64,000 nt of DNA from Crambe crambe (GCA_963924555.1 OZ004584.1:4215001-4279000), one strand, 5' to 3'; positions 23,446 to 36,200 are shown, counted from the stretch's first letter. Notes: generated from the sequence alone by a model not told the origin. A program made the numbers and translations.

Positions 23446-24083
23446 GTCTCTCTGACTCTATTAAATAACCTTCATGCAGCTCAAGGCTCAAGGTCACATG
23501 ACAAGTTAAAGACTGAACACTGTATTTAGGACACTGGAAGAGCCCTGCATACCAATCACATCAGCAACCCAGACCTCATTTCATGACTACCACTTTAAAT
23601 TCATTTTTCATTACTGAAAGTTCTGCACATGCTCAGACTAAGGGCACAGCTCCACATGATGCAGTACCTATGATCATCAAACTTGACCAGGGGAATATTT
23701 ATTGCCGCAGAATTTGTCTTGTGGTTTGTTGATGTGTTATACATAGAGTGTACATACATATCATGTACAAAATTCATTGATCATCTTGTTTGAAAAGATT
23801 TCTTGGAGGTAGAGTAAAGAGAACAATTTCTGCATGCATGAGTATATGAGTCTGAATGGTGATTCTATAAAACTTGAAACCAACTAATGAACCGTGAATG
23901 CATGCATCCATGGCCATGTACACACATGGTGTGTGGGCTCACTTTACTTGCCCCCCAAATAACCAATAATTATTGTAGACAACCTTTTGCTTAATACCCA
24001 CAGAAGTGGTGTGAAGCAATAAAAACAACAACACAAATAAACAAAACGGTAACAAAAAATAACAACGAACAAAAATAACAACA
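23446..24083. other. Spacer between death-domain relic and CFAP221 3' end
   Basis: Contains a dispersed repeat segment (aagactgaacactg...ttaggacactggaagagcc, near 23506) whose relative lies near 45343. The stretch at 24018-24082 is A-rich and caa-repetitive and would be the start of the CFAP221 3' UTR. No clear AATAAA on the minus strand. Confidence 0.4.
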
Positions 24084-27000
24084 TCAATTTAATTTTACAG
24101 TAAGATGTGATGTGATAGTTTGAGTGTTGTCTTCCTGTGAATCATCTAGTGATAAGTATTTAACTAAATTTGGTATTTTCTCTTTTATACGATGCCCTAA
24201 TTTGTTGAATTGGTCTGCTTTATACCTTTCAAGTTCATTTTTTGCTTCAGTGAGTGGATTCACACCTGGATGTTGCTTGATTGTCATTTGTTCAGCTGTC
24301 ATTGAGCCTCCAGCATTGATGCCTGGCAGTTCTTCTTCAATAACAGGAATGAAAAACTGTGCTTTGATCATATCCATGGTAGGAACTGGCAAAACTTCAG
24401 TGCTACAGAGTGAAAAAATGCATGATGGAATGGAACAGGATGTTCGTAAGCTAGGTTACACTGCTGCAAGGTGCAAGTCCTTTCATAAAATCCTATAATA
24501 GCTAGTAACTATCTGATTCAGAAGCTAGTGATGAATGTCTGCAAGCTTACTTTTTTATATCCACAATATCATCATGCTGCACCCCTGTCATTAGTGCTTG
24601 ATTCTGTTGACTGTTGGGTAGCAGATCAGATGAGAAAGGATTAGAGAGGTTAGGCTTCCAAAGGGAAATCAGCTTCATGTCAGACTGGAAAGCAGTTAGA
24701 CAAGGAGATGGAAAAGTCTTCCAATTCATTACACCAGGGATAATGTCCTGTATAGATTTATGCATCTTACTACTAGCCTGCCTATAAGCATAACCTGAGC
24801 TAATTATAGTAGCTAATACCACTTACTGATTGCTAGCACAATAGTTATACCCACATAAGCACACCAATGAAATAGCTAACACCTAGCAAATTACTATGCA
24901 TACTTACAATTGGGTCAAACTTGACTTGAGGGTGCTTAGCATTCGGGTAGGTAGGAAGGGGGAGGAGTACATGGTCCAGGGTGGCCTCTGAATAAGGCAG
25001 CATGGGGTAATAGCTTGTCAGGTTTGGTGTTGGATTCTGTTGATATCAAGGAGTGAATAAGTATTTGGAAAGGTCATAACTTCATGTTTTTCATGCATTT
25101 AGCTAATCACCTAAGGCTAAAATAATGATGGTAAACTGATTCTTATAGCAGGACTCTGTATTTCAAAAATTGTAGGCAGATAAAGGAACAGATACTAGTA
25201 GTCTATAATTACCAGTAGATGATACGGATTCAGATCTGGAGGTTTCAACAAAGCAGATGGTAAAATCAGAGGCACTCCATTGTCTTCTTCCTCTACTTCA
25301 GTTCCATCCACTTCTTGTTCGGTAGGTATTCCAGAAGTAGTAATTTCAGTAGTTTCGCTAGTTTCTACTGCAGTGGAAGTTTGTCCAGTTTTAGTTCCTG
25401 TTACAATACTAAGTGGGGGTGAATCTGAAGAGGAAGATGATGACAGAGTGAGTGCATGTTGGGTCGCAGATGAAGTGATTGGGAGGATTTTGGAAGGAGT
25501 GGTTTTGAATATGATGCTCTCCTGAGGAGGGAGTCCCTCCACCTCTGAAAGTGGCTGGGGTAATTCAGCGGAAGTGAGAAAAGAAAGGTCGACTCCTGGT
25601 ATGAGACCGAGACTTTGAAATTCATCCTATAAATATTAAATGACCTGTAATAATATACTACATCATTGTAATGTAGGACCATCACCTCAGCACCAGTTAA
25701 AAGGGGTCTTGACACCGGAGAAATGAATGAACTTATTTCTGGTAGAGGTACAGGACGATAGCCAAGAATCTCACTTTGTTGTGGTACCTATTATATACAA
25801 AGTTCAATTTAATTAATAAAGCTTCAGTGAAACTTCTCCAAGTTCATTCTTTGTATGGAAAAGGTGTTCTCGTGCAGGGATGAGTATTTACTGAAAAGCT
25901 TAAAAAAATTTTTTTTGGGCTCTGACATGACTACACGTGCACATGCAACTAATAATTAAGCACGTGCAATCACTAAAATAACAGCATCATTATTGTAGAA
26001 GCCTGGAGTATACATTTTCCAGATGTAGCCATATAAAGGATGCAGAGCTGAATAACCACAAGAAGGTTAGGAATGCAACTTTTGCAGGTGGCACACGAGC
26101 TGTGCAGGTGGCACACAACTGACATGAGTCATACAAGTACGAAAAGTAATAATTCATTCAATTGCATGTAGCAGCACTCGTGCAGGAAAATAATGTAGAA
26201 TCATTCAGCATCCTGCAGGATATTATAGTGGGTGGGGCTGGGGTGGGGTTGTGTATCGATGTAGTTAAAGTGCCCGTAAATGCAGAAGGGTCCATAATTG
26301 GCACGTTGCTCATTATGGACACCAACGGAGGGGATTTGGAAATCACTAGATACATAGCATGTAGACTAGAGCTGTAACAGTAGGTTGCTTGCACTGCATG
26401 TTTGTTATTAGCTATGGTGGCTGATCCCAGAGAGAAATATGGTAAAGGGTTAGCTACACCAGACACTACATTGTGTTGACATCATGTCATGATGACCGTA
26501 ATTCTGATGAACAGGTGTGGGATAAGTGTGCAGTGCAGTAGGCTCTAAAAGAAATCGCTAAATTGTTCGGTGCAGAAACGGAGCCAATAAATTTAGTGAT
26601 TATTATTCATAACGTGAGTTGACCGCTAAAGTTCCATATAGATAGATAGAAAGCTACACCATGCACAATCACATAACCCCTTGCTGTGCATGCGTGCACA
26701 GGGTAAAAATTTGAAGTGCATGGAAACTTGGATTCAAAATTGGCCTGATATCTGATAAAAGAAAACTTTTTAAATACTGAAAATTTACTGCATAGCTACC
26801 ATGAATCTGACATGAACTTTAGAATAAAGCTGGGATGTGTTCTTTCTTTAGATGAAAATACTTCAAAAAGAACTATGGCATATGATATACAATGTGCACA
26901 TAGGGTAGAGTGGACTCCGTGAATAAAATCCCTTATTTTATATCCTTATGGGCATTTTTTAAGCGAATTTCATGTATTATATGGCGTGCTGACTCTAACC

Positions 27001-30000
27001 TTGAGATCTAGGTATGGAACCTCTTTTTTGATGTCAGTGATGGATACAGTTTTCATTTCCACGGGTTTATCATCAAGATTTTCTTCTTGTGGCTCAGGAA
27101 CAACACTGGAGGAAGTGTGACCTTTGTACTTTGGGAAGGAGAAAGGGAGGATGTGGTTAGGAGAAGAGGGGAGGATGGCAGTCACGGATACAGAAGGAGA
27201 GTTGGTCCCGTACACATTTGCTGAAAAACATTATCATACATTATGGGGAGCAGAAATTTTTATTAAGGTTAGGAGGTAGATTTCGTGTGTAGAGTGGAGG
27301 ATTTACATCATATATATTATGTAGTTATGATTTGTAGTTTCTTGGAACACAATACATACCTATAGATTGCCGTGCAGACTTCCCAGCCTTGAGATCTGAT
27401 ACCAGTCTTTTGATCTTGCTCAGTCTTGCCTGGCAGCGAAGCTGTACAATCACCTTCCTGCCAGCTTGAACAAACTTTCTAAGAGCCAAATGACGTCTCA
27501 ACCATCCATTGTTAAGGTAGAGGTCAAATGTTGGATGGAGATGTGCTAGATGCTGGAACAACGTTTTCTAGCTTAAAATGAGCTTGAATAATTTAATTTC
27601 CTTACCTCATCGACTTTTCTTTGTGTCTTGTGATATCTAACTAGGGTCTGTGTTCGAGTATACTCATTTTCAGGGACAACCACATGCTGCAATGAGTACA
27701 GCAAACAAGTTTTGAAAAAAAAGAAAGAAAAAAAGAAGATACAATCATACACTATACAGTGTATGTATCTATACTGAATTTCTCTAATCTAAATTGAATG
27801 TACCTCATAAGCTGCTACTGCTTTCTTCCTTTGTTCATATACTTTGTCCTTCTCTTGAGGTGTCATTGGATTCTCCCCAAAGTGATCAACCCTATTGATG
27901 AGAAAACAATCAGTGTACATATACTTATGTAGGCCATATCAACATGATAAGGATTCATACCCCCCCCCCCCCCCATTCTGATATCTCTTACCATCTTAGC
28001 TCTTGGGTACGTGCCTCTGCCAATTTTTGCTGCACAGCCTGAAGGAAAGTCGCTTCTTTCACTTGGCGAGATTCCTCAGCTCTGAATATCACACTCTCTG
28101 TGATACTTAGATGTGATGTCACTACATAAGAGGAAGAGGAAAGTTATTCACTTCTGAAATTCATAAATACAGAGAGTATTTCATCCAAAAAAGGGTACTG
28201 GCCTGCCGGGGGTTCCCTCCCCTCCTATAGTCTATACTAGTGCACACAGTGACACTATCGGCTACTTCTCCCACCCTTCTGTATCGATTTCTTGTGGGAA
28301 CATTCAAGCATGCATGGTCATGATAATTATTATGTGTATGCACCTTTTCTGAGCTGACTGGCTTTGATTTTACCCGGCTGCTGGCGAAGTATTGCTCCTA
28401 CTGCACTATGAGCTTGCAGGTTGACTGGAAAATGATATCCTTCAAACACTATATCCTGAATTCGTAGATTGGTATAAGCATATGAATAACAGAGAAACAA
28501 CAAACACAGAAACAAATAACAGACGAAAGTAAATAACAAAAAAGGATATTTATCACAAGCTCTGCAGAGACAACATGTTAGTTTAATAATGGTAGTTTCT
28601 TACTTGATCCTTCTTAGGGGGAGTCACATTTCTTCGAGAAATTTTAGATTTGGTGGTGGTAGATTTTAATCTCTTGCCAACTTGTCGAGACAATTCCATG
28701 AGGTTGCATTTGGCAGCAAGAGGGGGCTGGACTGAGCTTGTAGGGAGCTTCTTCTGTTGACTGTAAGATTAATCCAGCAATTGTACTAACTATTGTGCCA
28801 TTTTGATTATTGGGAAAATATTTGGCATGCAAACAGTTCTTATCTTATGTGGACACTGTTCAGTGAAGACATACCAAGCCAGTCCAGGGGCAGAATTTCC
28901 GGTGAAAGTACAGATCACAGGATTGAAATTGTACTGAGAAAGTTCTAGCTGCAATATTATTATAGTTAATATTAATTAAATTATCTTTTATTGACAATTA
29001 AGAGGTACAATACCTTGAGTTTCATGACTGCTGTGCTAAAGTCGGTTGGAGCAAATGTGACAGTAAAAGTAGCTTTACCTTCCCCTGGAACTACACCTGG
29101 AAAAGAAAAAGTGTGACTTCCTTAGCTAATTTGATTAATTGGCGGATTTTTTTTTCTTATTGTAAAGTGTTCAATTTGGCTAGTATGTGAGACTATACAT
29201 AGCTCTGGGATAAAACTCTGTAGGTGATTAATAATTATTCATAAGTTGGCAGTGTTAGAGGTGTAGTGGATTTCATAACTTGGTATTTTTTAGATTACCT
29301 TCCATTTTGTCCACAGTGAAGGAAGGATGAAGTTTATCATAGGATAATCGGAACTCAAAGTCCACAGGTATGTCACACTTCAGGGAAATAGTCTTTGTTT
29401 GATTTTGGCCGACTGGTATGGGGGCAAAGGTCACACTACGAGGAAAATGGTCGGTGTTCATCACTGGATAGGCATGTATTGGCACTAGGATATTTTGTTC
29501 CCCCTGATCGAAAGAGATAATTTTTACATTCATAAGCATAATTCGTAGCAAACCCTCTATGCATGAACATATGTGATACTTTCTGAGGGGATATCTTCTT
29601 CATGCAGAGCACAAAGTTTAGTAGTATGATGATAAAATTGGATAGAATTACTCTATTCTGTGCCCTGCCTCTCTGATCTAGCCCGTTTTTTTCCTTGGCA
29701 CCAAGGTTTCACTGTAACCAAAAAGGATCACAAATTCACCATAAACTCATCCTTGTCACAGCTCACATACATATTGCATGATACTGATAGGAATTACCCT
29801 AATTATACCACTTACCGCGCAGTGTATTCTGATGCAGTCATAATAGTATTGCCACTTGTTAGGTTTGAATTCTATCATCACACTCAGGTTCATCCCAGGG
29901 ATAAGACCACTCTCCTGTGTAAATTAGTGTGGGATGCTGAGTAAATACTGCTGAATATTTATCTTATGAGTGTGATACATCAATTGGGTGTGTGTCCACT

Positions 30001-30656
30001 CATGGCAGCAACAATTGCATGCTTGTCTTTACTGTGCTGGGATAACTACATCTTTTGGGAGAAAATCAATATGCTCAGTGTTGATTTTCCCTCTCTGTGG
30101 GGGTGAAGTTTCAGTGTATTCCTTAGTGCATAAATTATTCATACCTTTTTTGTGTACTTTATTGTGAAGGCTGAAGTAGTAGGAGGGATGATATGCATAT
30201 GTTGGTTATTCTTGGATGAATTGATAATTTGCTAAAAGAGAGACGAAATAGGTGATTTTAGATGGTCTTGGAATACTCTTTTCTTGCAGAACATATTAAA
30301 GCAGACTACTAGCTAGGATCTATGTAGCTAGCTACGCATATAAGAGCTTACCAGGGTGTGTTTGTGTACTTTGTCCACCTTGTATCCATCAAAATACACC
30401 ACACTAGGATTAATATGAAGCATATCATTTTTCTTGGTCCTTCCAAAAAACCCTATGAACAACAATCAGCTGTAGTTATAACGGTATAAATTATAGCCAT
30501 CTTTTATATACTTGTTTCTGAAAGATGATCTGGAACACGCTGCTTTCGTTGTGGAGCCACGAGTGTTCCTTCTAAGCGCTTGGTACTGACCATAACTGGA
30601 ATAATACTTGCAGCCATAGCTCTCGGATCGCAGAGCAAGTTTGCAGTAGTTGTCAT
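24084..30656 (-). CDS. CFAP221: Cilia- and flagella-associated protein 221
   Basis: Nineteen exons join without phase conflict into 988 residues (human about 840): 30656-30512, 30452-30352, 30231-30145, 29914-29816, 29503-29299, 29096-29014, 28948-28875, 28760-28604, 28455-28344, 28121-27992, 27891-27804, 27686-27606, 27552-27360, 27220-27000, 25787-25686, 25626-25213, 25036-24908, 24777-24551, 24402-24084. Family landmarks in order: RVPDHLSET; FDGYKVDKVHKHTL; WQYYYDCIRIHC; LVPIHAYPVMN (the ASH/HYDIN-like region); a helical middle with HLHPTFDLYLNNGW; DIIPGVMNWKTF; and a MDMIKAQF C-terminus. CFAP221 (PCDP1/FAP221) is a calmodulin-binding component of the C1d projection of the ciliary central pair. 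The Ser/Thr/Glu-rich exon 25626-25213 seems lineage-specific. Start alternatives: ATG at 30656 or 30617 (975 residues). The 1.2-kb intron 25788-26999 holds no recognised gene. Confidence 0.92.
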
Positions 30657-30662
30657 GGTAAT
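30649..30662 (-). promoter_or_regulatory. Candidate RFX X-box at the CFAP221 5' end
   Basis: On the gene strand the 14-mer reads ATTACCATGACAAC, which fits every position of the nematode X-box consensus RYYNYYWWRRNRAC. RFX factors drive ciliary genes through such sites. It overlaps the upstream candidate ATG (30656), which would favour translation starting at 30617 if the site is real. A chance match is possible. Confidence 0.4.
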
Positions 30663-30954
30663 GGTATCACATGATATCGAAATTGTGTAGACCTGACGAC
30701 CTTTACCGATTTCAGTGTATTTTCCCCCGGTCTCACACAGGCAGACCTCGACCACGAGTAGCTAGCTCAGGCAGTCTACAATGCATGTGCGCATGCATCA
30801 TGCATATCGCATATATGGGGTACCGGGTATATGATTTGTTCTCACGGTAACCCTTTACCTATTCTATATTGCGGCCCGGCGCGCGCCCGCGCGGCATGAC
30901 GCTACGTAGACCCTTTACCGACTTTACGATTGACCCTTCGACCTTCCTTCGAAA
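30657..30954. promoter_or_regulatory. Divergent CFAP221/TAF6 promoter region
   Basis: The two start codons face away from each other about 300 bp apart, with no other gene between. The TAF6-proximal part (30871-30900) is very GC/CpG-rich (gcggcccggcgcgcgcccgc), unlike the AT-rich surroundings, and the word ccctttacc occurs twice (30850, 30910). A shared bidirectional promoter is inferred. Confidence 0.55.
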
Positions 30955-32835
30955 ATGGCGGAAAGTATGGAGGTAGATGAAGGTCCTGTAAAACACCTTC
31001 TTCCTGTTGAATCTATCAAGATCATGGGAGAATCCATTGGAGTTGGTAATTTGAACGATGATGCAGCCGTAAAGCTGAGCGAAGACTTGGAATACAGGCT
31101 TAAAGAAATGATCCAAGATGCATCAAAATTCATGCGTCACTCCAAGAGAAAGAAACTAACATGCTCTGATATTGATCATGCCCTTAAGATGAAGAATGTA
31201 GAGCCTCTGTATGGCTTTGATACAGCGGAGTATATACCATTCAGACACACCAGTGGGGGAGGGAAAGATCTTTATTACCCTGAAGAGAAAGATATTGGTC
31301 TACTTGATCTTGTAAGTGCTCCTCTTCCTCGACTTCCCTGTGATGTCACTATCAGGGCCCATTGGCTCTGTGTAGAGGGCACACAACCTGTAATACCCGA
31401 GAACCCTCCACCAATGACAATTGAAGAACAGCGCAACGAAGCCACTGGCACTGCACTACCTGCCACCCATTCCAATGAACCAGTTTCTCAGTTGAAGAGG
31501 ATCAGGTTTGACAGGAAAGGGAAGAAGAAGGATGAAGGCATTAGTACTGAGTGGTCTAAACTCAAACCACTACAAGCTCATGTTCTGTCCTTTGAGCAGC
31601 AACTGTATTATAAGGAAATCACAGATGCTTGTGTAGGACTTGGTTCAGAAACAAAATGGCATGAAGCACTCAACAGTCTTAGCACTGATCCAGGTATATA
31701 CCAGCTCCTTCCACAGTTCATCAGCTTCGTCAATGAAGGAATAAAGGTCAACATAGGTCAGAGAAAACTTGTCGTCTTGAAGCATTTGGTGAGGATGATT
31801 GGTGCTCTGTTGGAAAACCCATCTCTCTCCCTTGAAAAATATCTCCATGAGTTAATCCCTTCTTTGATTTCATGCCTGATAAATAAGCAGGTGTGTATGA
31901 GACCAGAATCTGAAGACCAATGGACACTTCGGGAAAATGCCGGGAAGATTTTGGCCAAGATATGCAAGAAGTACAGCAACTCCGTCAATAACATTCAACC
32001 TCGTGTGACCAAACTTCTCTCTCAGTCTCTCAAGTCTGGCAACGGGCAAGGATTGACTGTGCACTTTGGTGCCATGTGTGGTTTGACGGAACTAGGCCAA
32101 GATATTATCACTTCGTTGGTCCTACCTCGACTGAAGCAAGAAAGTGCACTTATACGAGCAGCTCAAGGACAAGGAAGTAAAGTCGTGGAACAAGTAGCAG
32201 CCAATAAACTGCAATCTTTACTGCTGAGGCAATGTGCACCTGTGCTGATGGCCACCAGATCAGTCAATGATACAGCTGTACAGTATCAAACAGATTATGG
32301 ATCTTTGGGTCAAACCTTGTTCAATCAGGTGAAAACACTGAGGCAGAATCGAGTGGGCCTTCAACCCAGTATTGTGGCTCGCATCTCTAGCCCCAGTGGT
32401 GCCAAATCGCCGACTATGACCTTGTTGAAGAACAAACCACCTCCCTTGAGTTTTTCTTCTCCTCAAGTCATGGCCATTAAGACCAGCTCCACGTCCAAGT
32501 CTCAGAGTCCAGTGGTAGTCTCAATGGCGTCTCCCACAATAGCCGCAGCTCTTCAGCTAGTTTCTCAAGCAGTACGATCCAATCCTTCCACACCGACATC
32601 ATCCACTCCTTCAAGTTCAGGGGCCCTCTCAGTCAATCTCCTCTCACAAGTGATGAATAGCCCAGGGGCACAGGCTGTATTGGCAGAGCATTTGACTGCT
32701 GCTCTTATTCCATCAGTGAATAGTGGGAGTAATAACACTTCACAATCACCTAAAGTGGCACGTCCTGGTACTCCCATCACCCCACAGGCACCAAAGTCCG
32801 AGTCTGCTGAACGGACCCCTAAATCTTCAGCTTAA
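30955..32835 (+). CDS. TAF6: TFIID/SAGA-type subunit TAF6
   Basis: Uninterrupted 626-residue frame with a strong start context (aaaATGGCGG). Residues 18-83 are the TAF6 histone fold (ESIKIMGESIGV...LSEDLEYRLKEMIQDASKFM...KLTCSDIDHALK), which pairs with TAF9. A conserved linker PLYGF then IPFRH follows at 85-98. Residues 207-395 form the C-terminal HEAT-repeat region (YYKEITDAC; LLPQFISFVNEG; QWTLRENAGKILAKICKKYS). The tail from about 440 is Ser/Pro/Thr-rich and low-complexity. TAF6 is a scaffold of TFIID, nuclear. The gene has no introns although its neighbours are intron-rich. CFAP221 lies head-to-head upstream. Minus-strand open frames inside it are shadows. Confidence 0.97.
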   Translation: MAESMEVDEGPVKHLLPVESIKIMGESIGVGNLNDDAAVKLSEDLEYRLKEMIQDASKFMRHSKRKKLTCSDIDHALKMKNVEPLYGFDTAEYIPFRHTSGGGKDLYYPEEKDIGLLDLVSAPLPRLPCDVTIRAHWLCVEGTQPVIPENPPPMTIEEQRNEATGTALPATHSNEPVSQLKRIRFDRKGKKKDEGISTEWSKLKPLQAHVLSFEQQLYYKEITDACVGLGSETKWHEALNSLSTDPGIYQLLPQFISFVNEGIKVNIGQRKLVVLKHLVRMIGALLENPSLSLEKYLHELIPSLISCLINKQVCMRPESEDQWTLRENAGKILAKICKKYSNSVNNIQPRVTKLLSQSLKSGNGQGLTVHFGAMCGLTELGQDIITSLVLPRLKQESALIRAAQGQGSKVVEQVAANKLQSLLLRQCAPVLMATRSVNDTAVQYQTDYGSLGQTLFNQVKTLRQNRVGLQPSIVARISSPSGAKSPTMTLLKNKPPPLSFSSPQVMAIKTSSTSKSQSPVVVSMASPTIAAALQLVSQAVRSNPSTPTSSTPSSSGALSVNLLSQVMNSPGAQAVLAEHLTAALIPSVNSGSNNTSQSPKVARPGTPITPQAPKSESAERTPKSSA

Positions 32836-32953
32836 AAGCTCATCATTTTAACAGGATCTAGTGTTGGCATTCATTTTAGTGTTGGCATACAACTACCACG
32901 CGCACGCGCGCGTTTCATTTCATGCGCATATGCGCATATATCGATATATGCTA

Positions 32954-33105
32954 CAGTGGATTGCAGGTTGCTTGACACTAGTACGTCAGCCACCGAGGTC
33001 ACATGGACCAATCAGATTTGCAGGCAATGATGTCAGCATGAATCTGATTGGTCCATGTGACCTTGCTGGCTGAAGTACTAGTGTCAAGCAACCTGCAATC
33101 CACTG
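32954..33105. mobile_element. Tc1/mariner-like foldback MITE, 152 bp
   Basis: Long terminal inverted repeats: CAGTGGATTGCAGGTTGCTT at the left is exactly mirrored at the right, and the inner AGGTCACATGGACCAATCAG block pairs too. It is flanked by TA on both sides (32952-32953 and 33106-33107), consistent with TA target duplication. It lies just downstream of TAF6. No coding capacity. Confidence 0.85.
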
Positions 33106-33239
33106 TATGCGCATGGTCGATAATATTGGTACTGGTCGTCTCCAGCTCCATCTATCTTGAACTAGCTAGCTAATGACTTCCGGGATTGTCAATGGTCAAA
33201 GATGTGCACGATTGCAGCGAATGTACATAGTTATAGATC

Positions 33240-36200
33240 ATGAGACATCAAGTGAAGATGAATTTCAACGCAGCTTGTTGGACCGGCACTCACAGAGTAC
33301 GGAGCAGAAGATCCAACACATTCTCCACCATATTCTATCTCGCTGCTGGCATCCTCTTGTCTACATTTCAACCATCTATTCAAGGTACTAAGCTAGATAG
33401 CTGGGCCTACCTCCTTCTATTATTATTACTCCTTGAGAGTGTGTTTTCTGCGAGTCTTGATAGACAATATCTACCATTGAATTTGTATACCTGGATGCTG
33501 TTGCAGGCTGCACTTTATTCTTGCATGCTGCCTGCATGCTCTTTAGTGGTGCTTGTGCATGGAAATTTTCAGATGGCCATGCCCACTTTTTTGATCAGTA
33601 AAGTCATGCTAGTGTAAAATGGATGATTAAGGTGTGTGGTGTTTCATATAAAAGTGGTCCAGTGGATACACCCTTGTATGATCATGCTTTTGTGCAATTG
33701 AGGACTGACCGTGGACAGCCATAAAAGATTCAATGCCTTCAGTAGATGCCACATATGAGCATAATTCTGTACTGTGGTTTTTTAATAGTGCACGAGTAAA
33801 TTAATCATTAGCTATGCACATTCATGCTTGCAGGCAGATATGTGAATAGTATAGAGAAAGGCCTGAAATATCCTGCGGCCTATTGGTGGTATTATCATGT
33901 GTAGACAATTATAGCTGTAATAATAGAATTGCAAGTGATTAAGTTAATTGTGGATGTGCTAGGACTATAGTAATGGGACACTTTTGTCATAATTATTTTT
34001 TCCAAACCTTATGTACAGGCCCAATATTCTGCAGAAAACTTATGGTATTATCATGTTGCAGGTGTGTAGATGATAGCTTAATAGAATTGCAAGTGATTAA
34101 GTTAATTGAGGACTACAGCTTGGAAGCTTTTATTAAGTTTTGACTCTGTTTATGCACAGGCCCAATATTCTGATCACCAGATGGTATTGTCATGTTGCAG
34201 GTGTGTAGACAAGCAAGTGATTAAGTTAATTGTGGATGATGCCAGGCATTATCATAAGTTTTGACTCTGTTGCCAAGGTTTATGATATTCTATAAATTAT
34301 GCATCTTATTGAGCCAATTTGTGTAATTTTAAAATTCTGTGTCCAGCCAGCAGTGGCCCAGCACTACCCAAAATATGTATTGTCTGGATCTCTCTCTTCA
34401 TAGGGGCCTGTTTACATTGCAGGATGGTGGGAGATGTGTAGTAAATAAAAAAAATATTATGTACTAGAGGAAGCTGTCCTCCTGATGATAAACCATTGAG
34501 TGTATGTATGGAAGGAAATAGGTTGCACTATGTATTAATTAATAATGGAGTCCTCATCATAATTCATCAAAGTCTTCATGGGTATCATAACGTGTTCACG
34601 TGTCAATTAAGTCATAGCCAACACTTAGCCATCTTGTCAGCCAGGTGCATCACACTTCTGTTGATAATTAATCATCACACTGTTTGCTCCCTTAGCACAC
34701 CTAAAGTCTATTCACGTTTGAAATTTCCCCATTGGCATTATGACTGCATGGCTCATCCTGGTCTGCATAAATATGCCCCATGGCATTTATGACTGGCTGT
34801 GGAAGCTCCTTCAAGACTACATCATATGGCGAGAGGGGAGGGTACTCTAGTAGGTCATGGAAAGGGCACCCACTTTCTGTTGATAATATGAACCCACAAA
34901 TATGAACCCACATGCAATATCAATACATCACATAATGAACAAGAAGGGGGTAAACTCGCTTTTTGTACTGGTTTCCATGTTTTTATAATGCATTATAATA
35001 ATGGTGAATACAAGGACCCTGAGAAATCAAATCATGAAGTTGGGCAAGTGATAGCACCTGGATCCTATTCAGCCCTTGTTTTTAAACCATTAAACTGAAT
35101 TAATCCTTACCTGTGACTCCACCTTATAATATATCTTTTGGTTAATTAGGAAGAAAGACCATAAGATTAATTTTTCATTTCTCTCCCCTCTTTCTTTTCT
35201 CCCCAACTAACAGTACTAGAGTTTCAGCAAGAACCTGAACCATACTACTACTCTCTGCCAGGAACTGCAACTACCATACCATGCCATGTCATTGAGAATC
35301 AAGCAGATGGCTCACCACTTACTCTCAATGCTACTTTCTTTAGAAACTCCACCCCTGTCAACATATACCAGCCACCCCCTCACTACCATGCCCTTCCTGA
35401 AGATGGGACTCAGAAGATCATTGGATTGCTGATCCTGCCAACCACAAGGGAAGACCACAAGACTTTCTGTCATTGCAAAGTGGAGAAGAATGGAGAGGTT
35501 ATGATGTCACAACGTTCAACTATATATGTTGGAGGTGAGATATGTAGATTGTTCGGTTGTTCTTCCTTAAAAAGTCTGAATGTATGGAATTCAGGAACAT
35601 AATCTAAAAAAGCTCATAATAGTTCTTATTTTGCTCAGCATGCAGACTCGAGCTAAAATGGCATAAATGACTCAATGTGATTGGTTCATAATAAGCTGGA
35701 TTGGTTCATAAGTGAAATAATACAGTTTGGGTTGGTGGCCATTTCATCATCACTGTTGTTTATTTGAGACACAATCTTGGTGTATTTGTAACAATATTTC
35801 CATTGCCACGACCAATTTCTATGAAGTTTGTAAGACAAATTTGTGATGTTCTATGCTAGTTCAAAGTACATTCTTATCATATGGCTTCCTTTAGTTCAAA
35901 GGTCATGTTCCATAGAGGTTGTTAGTACATAAATAGCTGACACAGCCTATAAATATAGGATGTCACATGACTAGCTGACACAGGGTTATTTGTCAATAAA
36001 CAAAGGTCTCAATGATGTGAACAAATTAAGTTGATAGTTAGCGTATGTGTATTCATGTTCTGTACACCTAATAGTGGGCAAGTGTGCATGCTCAGTTTAC
36101 CCAAGGTAGTCACGAAAAGAAGCTGCAACGTTTAGAACATACATATAATCATACATACGAAAAATAAATTATATGCCACATACTTTGCATATGAGGGTGA

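Noticed and set aside
26158-26466. Frames on both strands inside the large CFAP221 intron
   Set aside because: Opposite-strand overlap, no splice phase linking them to CFAP221 exons 14 and 15, which already join in phase.
33173-33391. Alternative first exon frame MTSGIVNGQRC for the receptor
   Set aside because: Reaching the donor at 33384 leaves phase 2, which does not fit the phase-1 Ig exon; the MRHQ frame fits and supplies a hydrophobic signal.
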